The notes under the pieces: generated by a model
What the model was told of the DNA's origin: nothing
Database searches by the model: none
The model's input: only the letters and a program-made list of their open reading frames with translations
Translations under genes and position numbers: made by a program
NCBI GenBank assembly: GCA_017523785.1
Contig: JAFWVX010000038.1
Coordinates: forward strand, 1-32,868
DNA length: 32,868 nucleotides
Direction of reading: 5' to 3'
Source: Lachnospiraceae bacterium
Lineage (GTDB): Bacteria; Bacillota; Clostridia; Lachnospirales; Lachnospiraceae
Shown here: piece by piece, positions 15,662 through 24,006 of the stretch
Layout of the letters: the number at the start of each line of letters is the position of its first letter
Position numbering within the stretch: position 1 is the first letter of the stretch

Positions 15662-16449
15662 TTTTAGAACTAATTAAAAATTGGAAGATGATACTCAGCC
15701 TTGCTAAATCTGATTTCAAAAAAAGATTTGTAGGCTCTTACTTTGGAATACTTTGGATGTTTATACAGCCACTTGCAACTATCTTGGTTTATACACTTAT
15801 ATTTCAAGTAGGATTTAAGTCAGTGCCACCTGTTCCTGGTGTGCCATATGTGTTGTGGCTCATACCTGGTATCATTCCTTGGTTTTATTTCCAAGATTCA
15901 TTGCTTCAGGGAACTGGAGTATTATATGAATATAATTTCTTGGTAAAAAAAGTTGTATTCAATGTTGCAATGCTTCCTGCAGTTAAACTTGTGTCGGTAT
16001 TACTAAGTCACGCATGTTTCGTAGTGATTATGTTTATAGTATTTTTTGTAGCAAGAGTGCCAATAAGTGTAAAGTGCCTTATGATAATTTATTTTTCATT
16101 TGCATTATCTATATTGTCGCTTGGAATAATATATTTTACCAGTGCTATAAATGTATTCTTTAAGGATATGGGGCAGATAGTTGGAATTCTTATGCAGTTT
16201 GGCATATGGATGGCACCTATAATGTATGACGAGAGTTTATTTTTAAATAGAGCACCTATAGTATGTAAACTTATAAAACTTAACCCAATATATTATATTG
16301 TAAAAGGTTATAGATTTGCGATGATTAATGATAGTTTTACTGATATAAAGTTTTTAACAATTTACTTCTGGGTAGTTACCATAATAGTTTTTGCGATAGG
16401 AAGTAAAGTATTTAATAAGTTTAAAGTTCATTTTTCGGATGTATTATAA
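15658..16449 (+). CDS. ABC-2 type polysaccharide/teichoic acid export permease
   Basis: The 263-residue protein has about six helices. The N-terminal SDFKKRFVGSYFGILWMFI is the amphipathic entry motif of polysaccharide/polyol phosphate export permeases (TagG, Wzm). GIIPWFYFQDSL, FKDMGQIVGILMQF and KLNPIYYIVKGYR are further family landmarks. Such permeases need a nucleotide-binding partner (TagH, Wzt), normally encoded next door. No such ATPase is next to it; the following gene is a PlsC acyltransferase. The substrate is presumably a lipid-linked glycan made with the neighbouring GT2 enzyme (inference). Confidence 0.88.
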   Translation: MILELIKNWKMILSLAKSDFKKRFVGSYFGILWMFIQPLATILVYTLIFQVGFKSVPPVPGVPYVLWLIPGIIPWFYFQDSLLQGTGVLYEYNFLVKKVVFNVAMLPAVKLVSVLLSHACFVVIMFIVFFVARVPISVKCLMIIYFSFALSILSLGIIYFTSAINVFFKDMGQIVGILMQFGIWMAPIMYDESLFLNRAPIVCKLIKLNPIYYIVKGYRFAMINDSFTDIKFLTIYFWVVTIIVFAIGSKVFNKFKVHFSDVL

Positions 16450-16454
16450 AACAT

Positions 16455-17210
16455 ATGATTAAGACAATAATAATTTTAATTTTCATGCTACTAATTGGTA
16501 TATATACTATTTTTGATGCGATAGTTTGCTTTTTTGTATCAAAGATAGATGCTGAGGCAGTAAGAAAACATAGTGCAAGAGTAGTAAAGTTTATCTTGAA
16601 AGTTGTGATTATGATTTCGGGCTCGAGAGTTTATGTTGCAGGTCTTGAAAATATGAGAGCACTTGATAATGAAAAATCATTTTTCGCAATATCAAACCAT
16701 AGGGGTTTCTTTGATGCAATAAGTGGATATTTATTATTTGAAAAGAATACTGGAATTATTGCTAAAGATAGTTTGAAGAAAGTTCCAATTATACATTATT
16801 GGATGAAGAGAATAGATTGTCTATTTTTAAATAGAAAAGATTTGCGAGATGGTGTAAAGATGGTGATTGATGCCATAAATAATATAAATAATGGTATCAC
16901 AATGTGGGTGTTCCCTGAGGGAACGCGAAATAAAAATGAAAATCCGTTGGATTTATTAGAATTTAAGCAGGGAACATTTAAGATTCCTGAAAAAACAAAT
17001 TGTTATATCTTGCCTATATCATTTAGAAATACTGAAAAGGCCTTTGAAAATCATTGGCCAAGTGTCAAGGCAACTGATATATATATTAATATCGGAGTTC
17101 CATATAAAATAAGTGAACTCTCAAAAGATGATCAAACAAATATTGCTACATATAGCCAAGAAGTAATGAGGAACTTGTTGGCGGAGGAGAAGAAATGGCA
17201 GATGCTGTAG
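16455..17210 (+). CDS. plsC: 1-acyl-sn-glycerol-3-phosphate acyltransferase family (PlsC)
   Basis: The protein starts with a hydrophobic anchor (about residues 3-24). The acyltransferase motif NHRGFFD gives the catalytic H82-x4-D87 pair, and FPEGTR (153-158) is the phosphate-binding motif. NRKDLRDG between them matches motif II. PlsC makes phosphatidic acid from lysophosphatidic acid and acyl-ACP or acyl-phosphate-derived donors at the inner membrane face. At 251 residues it is of normal size. Its last 16 bases overlap the response regulator gene, whose GGAGGAGAAG ribosome binding site lies inside plsC. A paralogue acting on another lysolipid cannot be excluded. Confidence 0.9.
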   Translation: MIKTIIILIFMLLIGIYTIFDAIVCFFVSKIDAEAVRKHSARVVKFILKVVIMISGSRVYVAGLENMRALDNEKSFFAISNHRGFFDAISGYLLFEKNTGIIAKDSLKKVPIIHYWMKRIDCLFLNRKDLRDGVKMVIDAINNINNGITMWVFPEGTRNKNENPLDLLEFKQGTFKIPEKTNCYILPISFRNTEKAFENHWPSVKATDIYINIGVPYKISELSKDDQTNIATYSQEVMRNLLAEEKKWQML

Positions 17211-17908
17211 AAAAAAAGAATATTCTTGTAGTTGATGATGAAAAGGAAATTGCTGAGTTAATCGAAATCCACTTGATGAGTCAGGACTACAATGTTACTA
17301 AGGCAAAGAATGGTGTGGAGGCATTAAAACTTCTTGATGAGAATCATTTCGATTTGGTGCTTCTCGATGTTATGATGCCTAAGATGGATGGAAAGGAAAC
17401 TCTTAAGAAGATCCGTGAGAAAAATAACGTGCCAGTTATAATGGTTACTGCTAAGACAAGTGAGAAGGACAAGGTTGAGGGACTCACACTAGGCGCAGAT
17501 GACTATGTGACTAAGCCTATAAAGCCACTTGAACTTATCGCGAGAGTTAAGGCACAACTTAGAAGATTTACTGTCCTTAATCCAAATAAGGTTGAGGTGG
17601 AAGAGCCTGATGAGATTAGAATTAGAAATCTCTATGTAAATAAGGTGACTCACGATGTCCAAGTTGATGACGAGCTTATTAAACTTACAAAGATTGAGTT
17701 TGATATATTGTATCTTCTTGCAAAAAATCCAAATAAGGTTTTCTCAACTGAAGAGATTTTTGAAAATGTATGGAAAGAGAAAAACTTTGATGCTACCAAT
17801 AATGTAATGGTGCATATAAGAAGACTTAGAAATAAGTTGAAAGAAGAGACAAGAGAGGAAAAGATTATCACTACTGTATGGGGAGTAGGATATAAGATTG
17901 AGAAATAG
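17195..17908 (+). CDS. OmpR/PhoB-family response regulator (VanR-like)
   Basis: The receiver domain has acidic D14-D15, phospho-acceptor D58 in LVLLDVMMPKMDG, T85 and K107 in DDYVTKPI. The C-terminal winged helix has KLTKIEFDILYLLAKNPNKVF and the recognition helix region NVMVHIRRLRNKL. The 237 residues are normal. It is followed by its histidine kinase with an 11-bp overlap. The sequence style resembles the VanR group of envelope-responsive regulators (inference). The adjacent downstream trio (18970-22824) is a natural candidate target, although no intergenic operator is available inside this closely packed block. Confidence 0.94.
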   Translation: MADAVEKKNILVVDDEKEIAELIEIHLMSQDYNVTKAKNGVEALKLLDENHFDLVLLDVMMPKMDGKETLKKIREKNNVPVIMVTAKTSEKDKVEGLTLGADDYVTKPIKPLELIARVKAQLRRFTVLNPNKVEVEEPDEIRIRNLYVNKVTHDVQVDDELIKLTKIEFDILYLLAKNPNKVFSTEEIFENVWKEKNFDATNNVMVHIRRLRNKLKEETREEKIITTVWGVGYKIEK

Positions 17909-18968
17909 ACTATTCAAAAACTATTATAGTAGATTTATTTTAAATGTTGTGAGTGCAAGTATAATTTTATTTGCATTCACATCTTTTTTAGTATATAACA
18001 CAATTATTTTAGAGGATAATAAAGATAACATTAACCTCTATTCATTGATATTATTTTTATTACTTGGCATAGTGGCATTTTCTATTACCTTTATATTCTT
18101 AGAGCGAAAGAGGAATAACTATATTGAAGAAATCTATGTGGGTATTGAGAAAATGTCGCAGGGGGATTTGAATAGTAAGCTTGAGTCTAAGGGCGATGAT
18201 GAACTTTCTATGATGGCATTTAACATCAATGTAATGCAGGACACTATCAATAAACTGATTGTCAGTGAAAAAGAAAGTGAAAAAACTAAAAACGAATTGA
18301 TTACCAACATAGCCCATGACCTCAGGACTCCGCTTACATCTATCATAGGCTATCTTGATATCTTGGTTAATAATAAAAATCTTACAGAGGAAAAGAAACA
18401 AGACTATCTTGGAATTGCATTTGAAAAGTCTAAGAAATTGGAAGTTTTGATAGAAGATCTGTTTTCGTTTACAAAACTTAATTACGGTGATGAACTTGCT
18501 GTTAATAAAGAGAGAATAGATATAATTGAGTTGCTTAATCAGTTAGTTTCTGAACTATATCCGCTTTTTGAAAATAATAATCTAGAATGTAGTATGCAGA
18601 CTAATGTTAACTCGTTATTCTTAAATCTCGACCCAAAACTCATAGTTAGACTTTTTGAAAATCTTATCAATAATGCTATCAAATACGGTAAGGATGGCAA
18701 GCACATCATTATAAAAGTTAAAAATAATAAAGAACTTGAGAATGTTGAGATTAGCATTATAAATTTTGGACAATTGATTCCTGAGGATGCACTAAAAAAA
18801 ATATTTGAGAAGTTCTATAGAGTTGATAATTCAAGAACTAGTACGACTGGTGGAACTGGTCTTGGTCTTGCAATTGCTAAGACTATAGTAGAGTTACACG
18901 GTGGTGAGATAACTGTTAAGTCAGACGCAGATGGAACAGAGTTTAAAGTAACTTTTAAAACTAATTAA
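17898..18968 (+). CDS. Sensor histidine kinase (VanS-like)
   Basis: Two N-terminal helices (about residues 12-33 and 48-68) enclose only a short extracellular loop of about 14 residues, so sensing is likely within the membrane or through a partner. A HAMP-like linker follows, then the dimerisation helix with phospho-acceptor H140 in NIAHDLRTPLTSIIGYL. The ATP domain has NLINNAIKYGKDG (N box), IFEKFYRVDNSR (F box) and GGTGLGLAIAK (G box). The start is a TTG at 17898 inside the regulator gene, with GGGAGTAGGA upstream. The short sensor loop is typical of kinases that detect cell-envelope perturbation via an ABC transporter partner. Confidence 0.93.
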   Translation: MRNRLFKNYYSRFILNVVSASIILFAFTSFLVYNTIILEDNKDNINLYSLILFLLLGIVAFSITFIFLERKRNNYIEEIYVGIEKMSQGDLNSKLESKGDDELSMMAFNINVMQDTINKLIVSEKESEKTKNELITNIAHDLRTPLTSIIGYLDILVNNKNLTEEKKQDYLGIAFEKSKKLEVLIEDLFSFTKLNYGDELAVNKERIDIIELLNQLVSELYPLFENNNLECSMQTNVNSLFLNLDPKLIVRLFENLINNAIKYGKDGKHIIIKVKNNKELENVEISIINFGQLIPEDALKKIFEKFYRVDNSRTSTTGGTGLGLAIAKTIVELHGGEITVKSDADGTEFKVTFKTN

Positions 18969-18969
18969 G

Positions 18970-21207
18970 ATGATAAATATTTCTATAAAAAAGAAAATAC
19001 GATATTTATTATTAATAGTGGCATTATTCACTATTACTTTTTTTGCCTTTGCAACTTTTGCTGAAAATGTAAATGTCTCATTGAACTATGGTATCAATAA
19101 GGTTGCAAAAGGTGGCAACAATCTACCTATAGAACTTTCTATAGAGAACAGAGACTCGCAGGATTTTAGAGGCTATCTTGACTTAAATGTATATGAAAAC
19201 AACAATTCCGTATTTGTATATAGGATAGATATGGAGATTGATGCGAGATCAACTAAGACTTATTATAGAAATATTTCAATCACAAATTTATTTAATGCGG
19301 TTGTTATAAATCTATATAATCATAAAGAAGAACTTATTGTAAATGAAAGAACTAACATCGATTTGTCATTCTATAATGAGAAATTAATAATCGGTGTCAT
19401 TTCGTCGGACTATAATTCCCTCTCGTATTTGGACAACTTGATACTTACAGACAGCTCAGTGCAGACGAAGATAGTGCCAATTAATGTAGAAAAAGTTAAA
19501 GACAACAAGCACTATCTTGACTCAATAGATATGTTACTTATATCTGACTACGATTTGAGTGATAAGAGTTATATGGACGATGCAATATATTCTCTACTTA
19601 ATAGTGGAAAGCCTTTGCTTGTGGGGCTTGGTAAATCAAATAGACTTAATAGCCTTCCATCTTTTTTACGACATAATTATATTGATAGTCGCGATGCACA
19701 AAATACTGAGCAAAGAATAAATGTTGAGAGTGGTATAGCTGTTTGTATACCTGACAGTTTTACGGATTTCGCAAGACAAAAAGATGCAGATAGAAAGTTT
19801 ATTGAATTGCTTGAAAGGTCTGTAGACGAATATTGGATTTTAAAATTGAGCAATAGCAATAATTCGTATTTAAATAATGATTATTATAATATAAGCAATC
19901 TATTGAATATAGTAGATAAGATGAAACTTCCAGATGTGTTCATCATATCAGTTTTGCTTTTATTCTATGTTACATTTTTGACGATAATTATTTATGTTTT
20001 CCTTAGAAATATAAATAGAAGAGAGCAGTATGGAAAATATGCCTTGATATTCTCTATTGCATATACGATTGTAATGGTGTCATTTGGATATTCTATTATG
20101 AAGAAGAATACTTTTTTGACATATTTAAGCATTGTAAATATTAAGGATTCAAATACTAAGGAAACTGCATTTTTGAATTTTAGAACTAGTGAGAATGGCA
20201 GTTATTCTTTTGACACTGGGATAGACATTAAACTTAATCCAGTTTTGATGAATAATAGACAGCCTATTATAAGTTTGAATTTCATGGACGCTCAGAAAAT
20301 TAAATCAACAATATTTACAGAAGGAAGCGATAGAAAAACTGTAACTGTTGAGAATGCAAAAGACTTTGATTCAAATGTATTTATCTATGAAAATAGCAGC
20401 TACTTAAATGATATATACAACTTGGATACATCATTTCAAAGATATGATAGCATGATTACTGGTAGAATTACCAACAAAATGAGTCTTACAATTAAAAATG
20501 CACATATATTGATGTTTGGGAAAATAATTAAAATTGGTGACATTGAGCCAAACCACAGTATATCACTTTCTAGAGCGACAAGCATAGGTGCACCTATTGG
20601 AAATAATTTGATGATTTCAGATATCATTTCAGATGAAAGCAACAGAAATCTTGTAAAGTACTACTTGGATGAAAATGTATTTGGCTATTATGATTATGCT
20701 TTACTTTTTGGATTTATAGATAATAATGGAACGATAGATATTAATTCGCAGGATGTTGGTGATGTCTATGGTAGGACACTGCTCGTTACTAAAATTAATA
20801 GAGACCCAAGTCTAGTACTTGATGACTACTGCGCATTGGAAAACAACGTTGAAAATGTTGAGGGCTACTACGATTATGAAACTAACACAATTAATGGCGA
20901 CACAGAAGTTATAAATGAATATACTTTTTCAAATTTTGGAAATATAAGTAAAATTTATTTTGAGGGAATAGATAGCTATGACCATGGTTCGTTAGAATCA
21001 TATGTGCCATTCTATGGAGATATAATGGCATATAATGTGAATACTAATAGTTACGAGGCGGTTGTGAATAATACTATAGACTTTAATAAGTTAAGCAACT
21101 ATTTGATTTCTGGTAATAAAATTATAGTGAAGTTTAACCCATTAAGTAGAGACCCATTATATAGAAAGACTAGTCTCCCAGTACTTAGAGCCATCGCAGA
21201 GAAATGA
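18970..21207 (+). CDS. Large extracytoplasmic membrane protein with amidotransferase-like fold region
   Basis: I do not recognise a named family for this 745-residue protein. Residues 10-31 are an uncleaved or signal-type helix. The first outer region (32-322) begins with beta-rich sequence and contains, from about residue 133, LIIGVISSDYNSLSYLDNL, then MLLISDYDLSD and LLNSGKPLLVGLG, a pattern like class I glutamine amidotransferase-like folds but without a visible Cys nucleophile. Two helices at about 323-344 and 358-375 flank a short basic loop. The last 370 residues are again predicted outside, beta-rich and Asn/Ser-rich. Its gene overlaps that of a degenerate ABC ATPase (ATGA), followed by an ABC permease, so it is likely the extracellular part of one complex. 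It follows the kinase gene by one base. Confidence 0.75.
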   Translation: MINISIKKKIRYLLLIVALFTITFFAFATFAENVNVSLNYGINKVAKGGNNLPIELSIENRDSQDFRGYLDLNVYENNNSVFVYRIDMEIDARSTKTYYRNISITNLFNAVVINLYNHKEELIVNERTNIDLSFYNEKLIIGVISSDYNSLSYLDNLILTDSSVQTKIVPINVEKVKDNKHYLDSIDMLLISDYDLSDKSYMDDAIYSLLNSGKPLLVGLGKSNRLNSLPSFLRHNYIDSRDAQNTEQRINVESGIAVCIPDSFTDFARQKDADRKFIELLERSVDEYWILKLSNSNNSYLNNDYYNISNLLNIVDKMKLPDVFIISVLLLFYVTFLTIIIYVFLRNINRREQYGKYALIFSIAYTIVMVSFGYSIMKKNTFLTYLSIVNIKDSNTKETAFLNFRTSENGSYSFDTGIDIKLNPVLMNNRQPIISLNFMDAQKIKSTIFTEGSDRKTVTVENAKDFDSNVFIYENSSYLNDIYNLDTSFQRYDSMITGRITNKMSLTIKNAHILMFGKIIKIGDIEPNHSISLSRATSIGAPIGNNLMISDIISDESNRNLVKYYLDENVFGYYDYALLFGFIDNNGTIDINSQDVGDVYGRTLLVTKINRDPSLVLDDYCALENNVENVEGYYDYETNTINGDTEVINEYTFSNFGNISKIYFEGIDSYDHGSLESYVPFYGDIMAYNVNTNSYEAVVNNTIDFNKLSNYLISGNKIIVKFNPLSRDPLYRKTSLPVLRAIAEK

Positions 21208-22130
21208 TTGAATTAAAGAATGTAAAACTAAATATTGATAACATTGACATTTTAAATGAATTATCGTTTTCAATTCCAGATAATTCAGTATTTTGTATTT
21301 TGGGAAATAGAAAATCTGGTAAGAGCTCTATATTTAAAATATTAACTGGAATATATAAAAATTATTATGGCGAAGTTCTCTATGATGGCAAAGATATAAA
21401 TGACATAAAGGGATGTAGAATAGATATATTACACGACACGAGAGAAAATGACCCAGATATAACGGTTAATGAATACCTAAAATTTTATGCGGGCATATAT
21501 AAGACATTTGATGAGAATGAGTTAGATGGTTATATAGACACAATGCTCAAGAAATTTTCACTTATGTCGTATAAGTATACAAGTATTGATTTAATTGATA
21601 ATGAGAATTATAAATTAGTCGAGTTAATTCGTATATCGATAAATAATCCAAATGTAATCTTGTTTGACAATTTGTTTTCTAGTGACAATGCTGACTTTAA
21701 TGAAAAATTGCTTGAGTATATAAAGAGTTTGGTTGGACAAAAGACTTTAGTCTTTGCATCAAGAAGTCTAAACCACATTGAGGAGATTGCAACGCACATA
21801 GCAGTTTTGGAAACTGGAAATCTGGTTGCAGTAGGTAAAAAAGAAGAGGTATATAAGAAGGCAGAACTCAGCAACAAGATAGAGATAGAGGTTATAGAAA
21901 ATATTCAGGATGCTGTAGATATTTTAAAAGAGAATGCCGACATAGCAAACATTGTATATAATGATAAGATTATTTCATTTTCAATTGTTTCAGATATAAC
22001 ATATTCGAAAGATAGAAATCAGGTTGAGGCAAATATACTAAAGAAATTAATTGACAATGGAATTAAAGTATATTCATTTAAAAAGCAGAGAGTTAGATTT
22101 GAACAATTATTTGGAAGGTTAAAGGGATAG
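21204..22130 (+). CDS. Degenerate ABC transporter ATP-binding protein
   Basis: The fold is that of an ABC nucleotide-binding domain with Walker A intact, GNRKSGKS at 34-41. Other catalytic elements are lost. The Q-loop position reads HDTREN (Asp78 instead of Gln). The LSGGQ position reads IDNE (131-134). Walker B is VILFDN (151-156), with Asn156 in place of the catalytic Glu. The switch His is replaced by Arg187 in FASRSLNHIEE. A C-terminal extension of about 100 residues follows, as in CcmA/BcrA-type exporters. It may bind ATP but is unlikely to hydrolyse it alone. The reading frame is open and well conserved in general pattern, so this is not a decaying pseudogene by appearance. It overlaps both neighbours' reading units and probably pairs with the permease at 22132. 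Confidence 0.85.
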   Translation: MIELKNVKLNIDNIDILNELSFSIPDNSVFCILGNRKSGKSSIFKILTGIYKNYYGEVLYDGKDINDIKGCRIDILHDTRENDPDITVNEYLKFYAGIYKTFDENELDGYIDTMLKKFSLMSYKYTSIDLIDNENYKLVELIRISINNPNVILFDNLFSSDNADFNEKLLEYIKSLVGQKTLVFASRSLNHIEEIATHIAVLETGNLVAVGKKEEVYKKAELSNKIEIEVIENIQDAVDILKENADIANIVYNDKIISFSIVSDITYSKDRNQVEANILKKLIDNGIKVYSFKKQRVRFEQLFGRLKG

Positions 22131-22131
22131 T

Positions 22132-22824
22132 TTGGAAAACATTTTAAAAATTTTAGACAGGCTAAATGAAGTGTATGTGAAGAGAAGAACGATTCTCATA
22201 TTTTTGATTATTCAAAACACAATACTCTCGCTTATAATGTTGATATTTGTAAATGTCATAGTTTCAAATGGTGTGATTAATGGTGAACTTGACTATAGCC
22301 AGATTAGACTTTTTTATAATACGGCGGTGGTTTTGCTATTTATAATTGTTTTGATCTTGGCACCAATATTTTTAGCACGTTCATTGAATGATTTATACAA
22401 GAAGAATATAATAGAGCATTTGCTTGCTGTAAAAATAGATATTAGTGAAATTGTCTATGCTGTATATTTTAGAGGACTTATAACTTTGATAATAGTTTTA
22501 GTTTCAGCCTTTCCTATCATAGTAATTTCTTTTTACTTTGGAGGCTTTGGACTTTTGAAGATATTTAAGCTGCTTGGAATGCTTTTAAGTTTTGCAGTTC
22601 TCTATTCGGCGGTTTGTATATTCATTTCTACAAGATTTATAGATGGAAATGTGTCGGCTTTAGTGTCTTATCTTGCTGGAGCAGTGCTTACCTTGATTAA
22701 TATCTATTTTTTAAACTATATTTTAAATGGCTCATTTTTAATCATCGTTTATGTCGTATTTAACATAGTTTTGAGCCTCGTTTTGGTCTCTGTGTCTAGA
22801 AAAACTAGCTTATTTTATGCTTGA
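22132..22824 (+). CDS. ABC-2 type permease subunit
   Basis: The 230-residue protein has six hydrophobic helices. Between the second and third helices is LNDLYKKNIIEHLLAVKIDISEIVYAVY in pattern; the stretch IIEHLLAVKI resembles the coupling region of ABC-2 permeases, where E-x-L-L-x-x-P/K-I is typical. The start is a TTG at 22132, one base after the ATPase gene, with AAAGGGAT just upstream. It should form the membrane channel or lever for the degenerate ATPase and the large surface protein. Its stop codon overlaps the -35 element of the potA promoter. Confidence 0.82.
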   Translation: MENILKILDRLNEVYVKRRTILIFLIIQNTILSLIMLIFVNVIVSNGVINGELDYSQIRLFYNTAVVLLFIIVLILAPIFLARSLNDLYKKNIIEHLLAVKIDISEIVYAVYFRGLITLIIVLVSAFPIIVISFYFGGFGLLKIFKLLGMLLSFAVLYSAVCIFISTRFIDGNVSALVSYLAGAVLTLINIYFLNYILNGSFLIIVYVVFNIVLSLVLVSVSRKTSLFYA

Positions 22825-22849
22825 TAAATACGGCGATTTACTATATAAT
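22821..22849 (+). promoter_or_regulatory. Near-consensus promoter of the potABC operon
   Basis: TTGATA (22821-22826) and a perfect TATAAT (22844-22849) are separated by exactly 17 bp. Predicted start of transcription is near 22856, giving a leader of about 50 bases. The -35 box covers the stop codon of the preceding permease gene, and no terminator separates the two units. Confidence 0.85.
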
Positions 22850-22876
22850 ATATTTTCACTAACTTTAATGAAGGAA

Positions 22877-22901
22877 GGAACTTATGTTCCCTGAGAGGTA
22901 A
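22877..22901 (+). promoter_or_regulatory. potA leader: small hairpin and five-codon reading frame
   Basis: GGAAC (22877-22881) and GTTCC (22886-22890) can pair around TTAT. The loop contains the ATG of a minimal frame encoding MFPER (22884-22901), preceded by AAGGAAGG (22871-22878) at proper spacing. A second frame, MSWKTN, starts at the ATG at 22904 and overlaps the TTG start of potA. Both could be chance, but together they suggest re-initiation or leader control of potA translation. Confidence 0.4.
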
Positions 22902-22908
22902 ATATGAG

Positions 22909-24006
22909 TTGGAAAACAAATTAATTGATTTAGTACATATTACTAAGTATTTTGATAACGAAATAGTGCTTGATGACTTAAATCTTTCAATTAAAGAAAA
23001 TTCTTTTGTTACATTACTTGGACCTTCGGGATGCGGGAAAACTACCACACTTAGAATTATTGGTGGCTTTTTAACTCCTGACAAGGGGCAAGTTTTTTTT
23101 GATGGGAAAGATATAACTAATCTTCCACCTGAGAAAAGACAATTGAATACTGTATTTCAAAAGTATGCGTTATTTCCACATATGAATGTTGCGGAGAATA
23201 TTGCATTTGGTTTGAAAATTAAAAAGAAGAGTAAAGATTATATAAATGACAAGATTAAGTATGCACTTAAACTTGTTAATCTTGAAGGATATGAGAAGAG
23301 AGACATTGATGCTCTTTCTGGTGGTCAACAACAGAGAATTGCAATCGCGAGAGCGATAGTTAATGAGCCAAAGTTGTTGCTTTTGGATGAGCCACTTGGT
23401 GCACTTGATTTGAAACTCCGTCAAGAGATGCAATACGAACTAATAAGACTTAAGAACGAACTTGGAATTACTTTTATCTATGTAACACACGATCAAGAAG
23501 AAGCACTTACTATGTCTGATACAATAGTTGTAATGAACCAAGGTTATATTCAGCAGATGGGAACACCTGAGCAAATTTACAATGAGCCTGAGAATGCCTT
23601 CGTCGCAACTTTCATCGGGGATAGTAATATAGTTGATGGAAAGATGATAGAAGACTATGTAGTTGAGATTTCTGGAAAGAAATTCAGATGTATAGATGCA
23701 GGTTTTGGAACTAACAAGGCAGTCGACATAGTTATAAGACCTGAGGACGTAGAGATACTTCCACCAAATAGTGAAAAGGCAGTGCTTCACGGTAGAATGA
23801 CTCATGTCATATTCAAAGGCGAGATGTATGAGATGCTCTGTGTAACTGATGATGGAAAGGAGTGGCTAGTGCACTCTACAATTTTGCACGAGCCAGGAAA
23901 AGAAGTTGGAATATATGTAGAAGCACACAATATTCAAATTATGAATAAGCCAACATCAGAAGATGAGGCAGCGATTGATCCAATTGAGGATGAGGCAGAA
24001 GATTAA
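22909..24006 (+). CDS. potA: Spermidine/putrescine ABC transporter ATP-binding protein
   Basis: This is an intact ABC ATPase of the spermidine/putrescine (CUT1-like) class. Walker A is GPSGCGKT (38-45), signature LSGGQ (136-140), Walker B LLLLDEP (156-162), and [14 protein letters not shown] carries the switch His. The C-terminal regulatory TOBE-like domain includes [14 protein letters not shown]. The final 20 residues are acidic. The start is a TTG at 22909; no other in-frame start would keep the family N-terminus, and an out-of-frame ATG lies five bases upstream. The TAA overlaps potB (TAATG). It energises uptake through PotB and PotC. Confidence 0.93.
   Translation: MENKLIDLVHITKYFDNEIVLDDLNLSIKENSFVTLLGPSGCGKTTTLRIIGGFLTPDKGQVFFDGKDITNLPPEKRQLNTVFQKYALFPHMNVAENIAFGLKIKKKSKDYINDKIKYALKLVNLEGYEKRDIDALSGGQQQRIAIARAIVNEPKLLLLDEPLGALDLKLRQEMQYELIRLKNELGITFIYVTHDQEEALTMSDTIVVMNQGYIQQMGTPEQIYNEPENAFVATFIGDSNIVDGKMIEDYVVEISGKKFRCIDAGFGTNKAVDIVIRPEDVEILPPNSEKAVLHGRMTHVIFKGEMYEMLCVTDDGKEWLVHSTILHEPGKEVGIYVEAHNIQIMNKPTSEDEAAIDPIEDEAED

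Noticed and set aside
21204..22130. Pseudogene call for the degenerate ABC ATPase
   Set aside because: The frame is intact over the full family length with normal overlap to its neighbours; only the catalytic motifs are changed.
22884..22911. Frameshift near the potA start
   Set aside because: The upstream frames end in stop codons after five or six codons, while the TTG frame gives a complete PotA N-terminus, so no lost coding sequence is implied.
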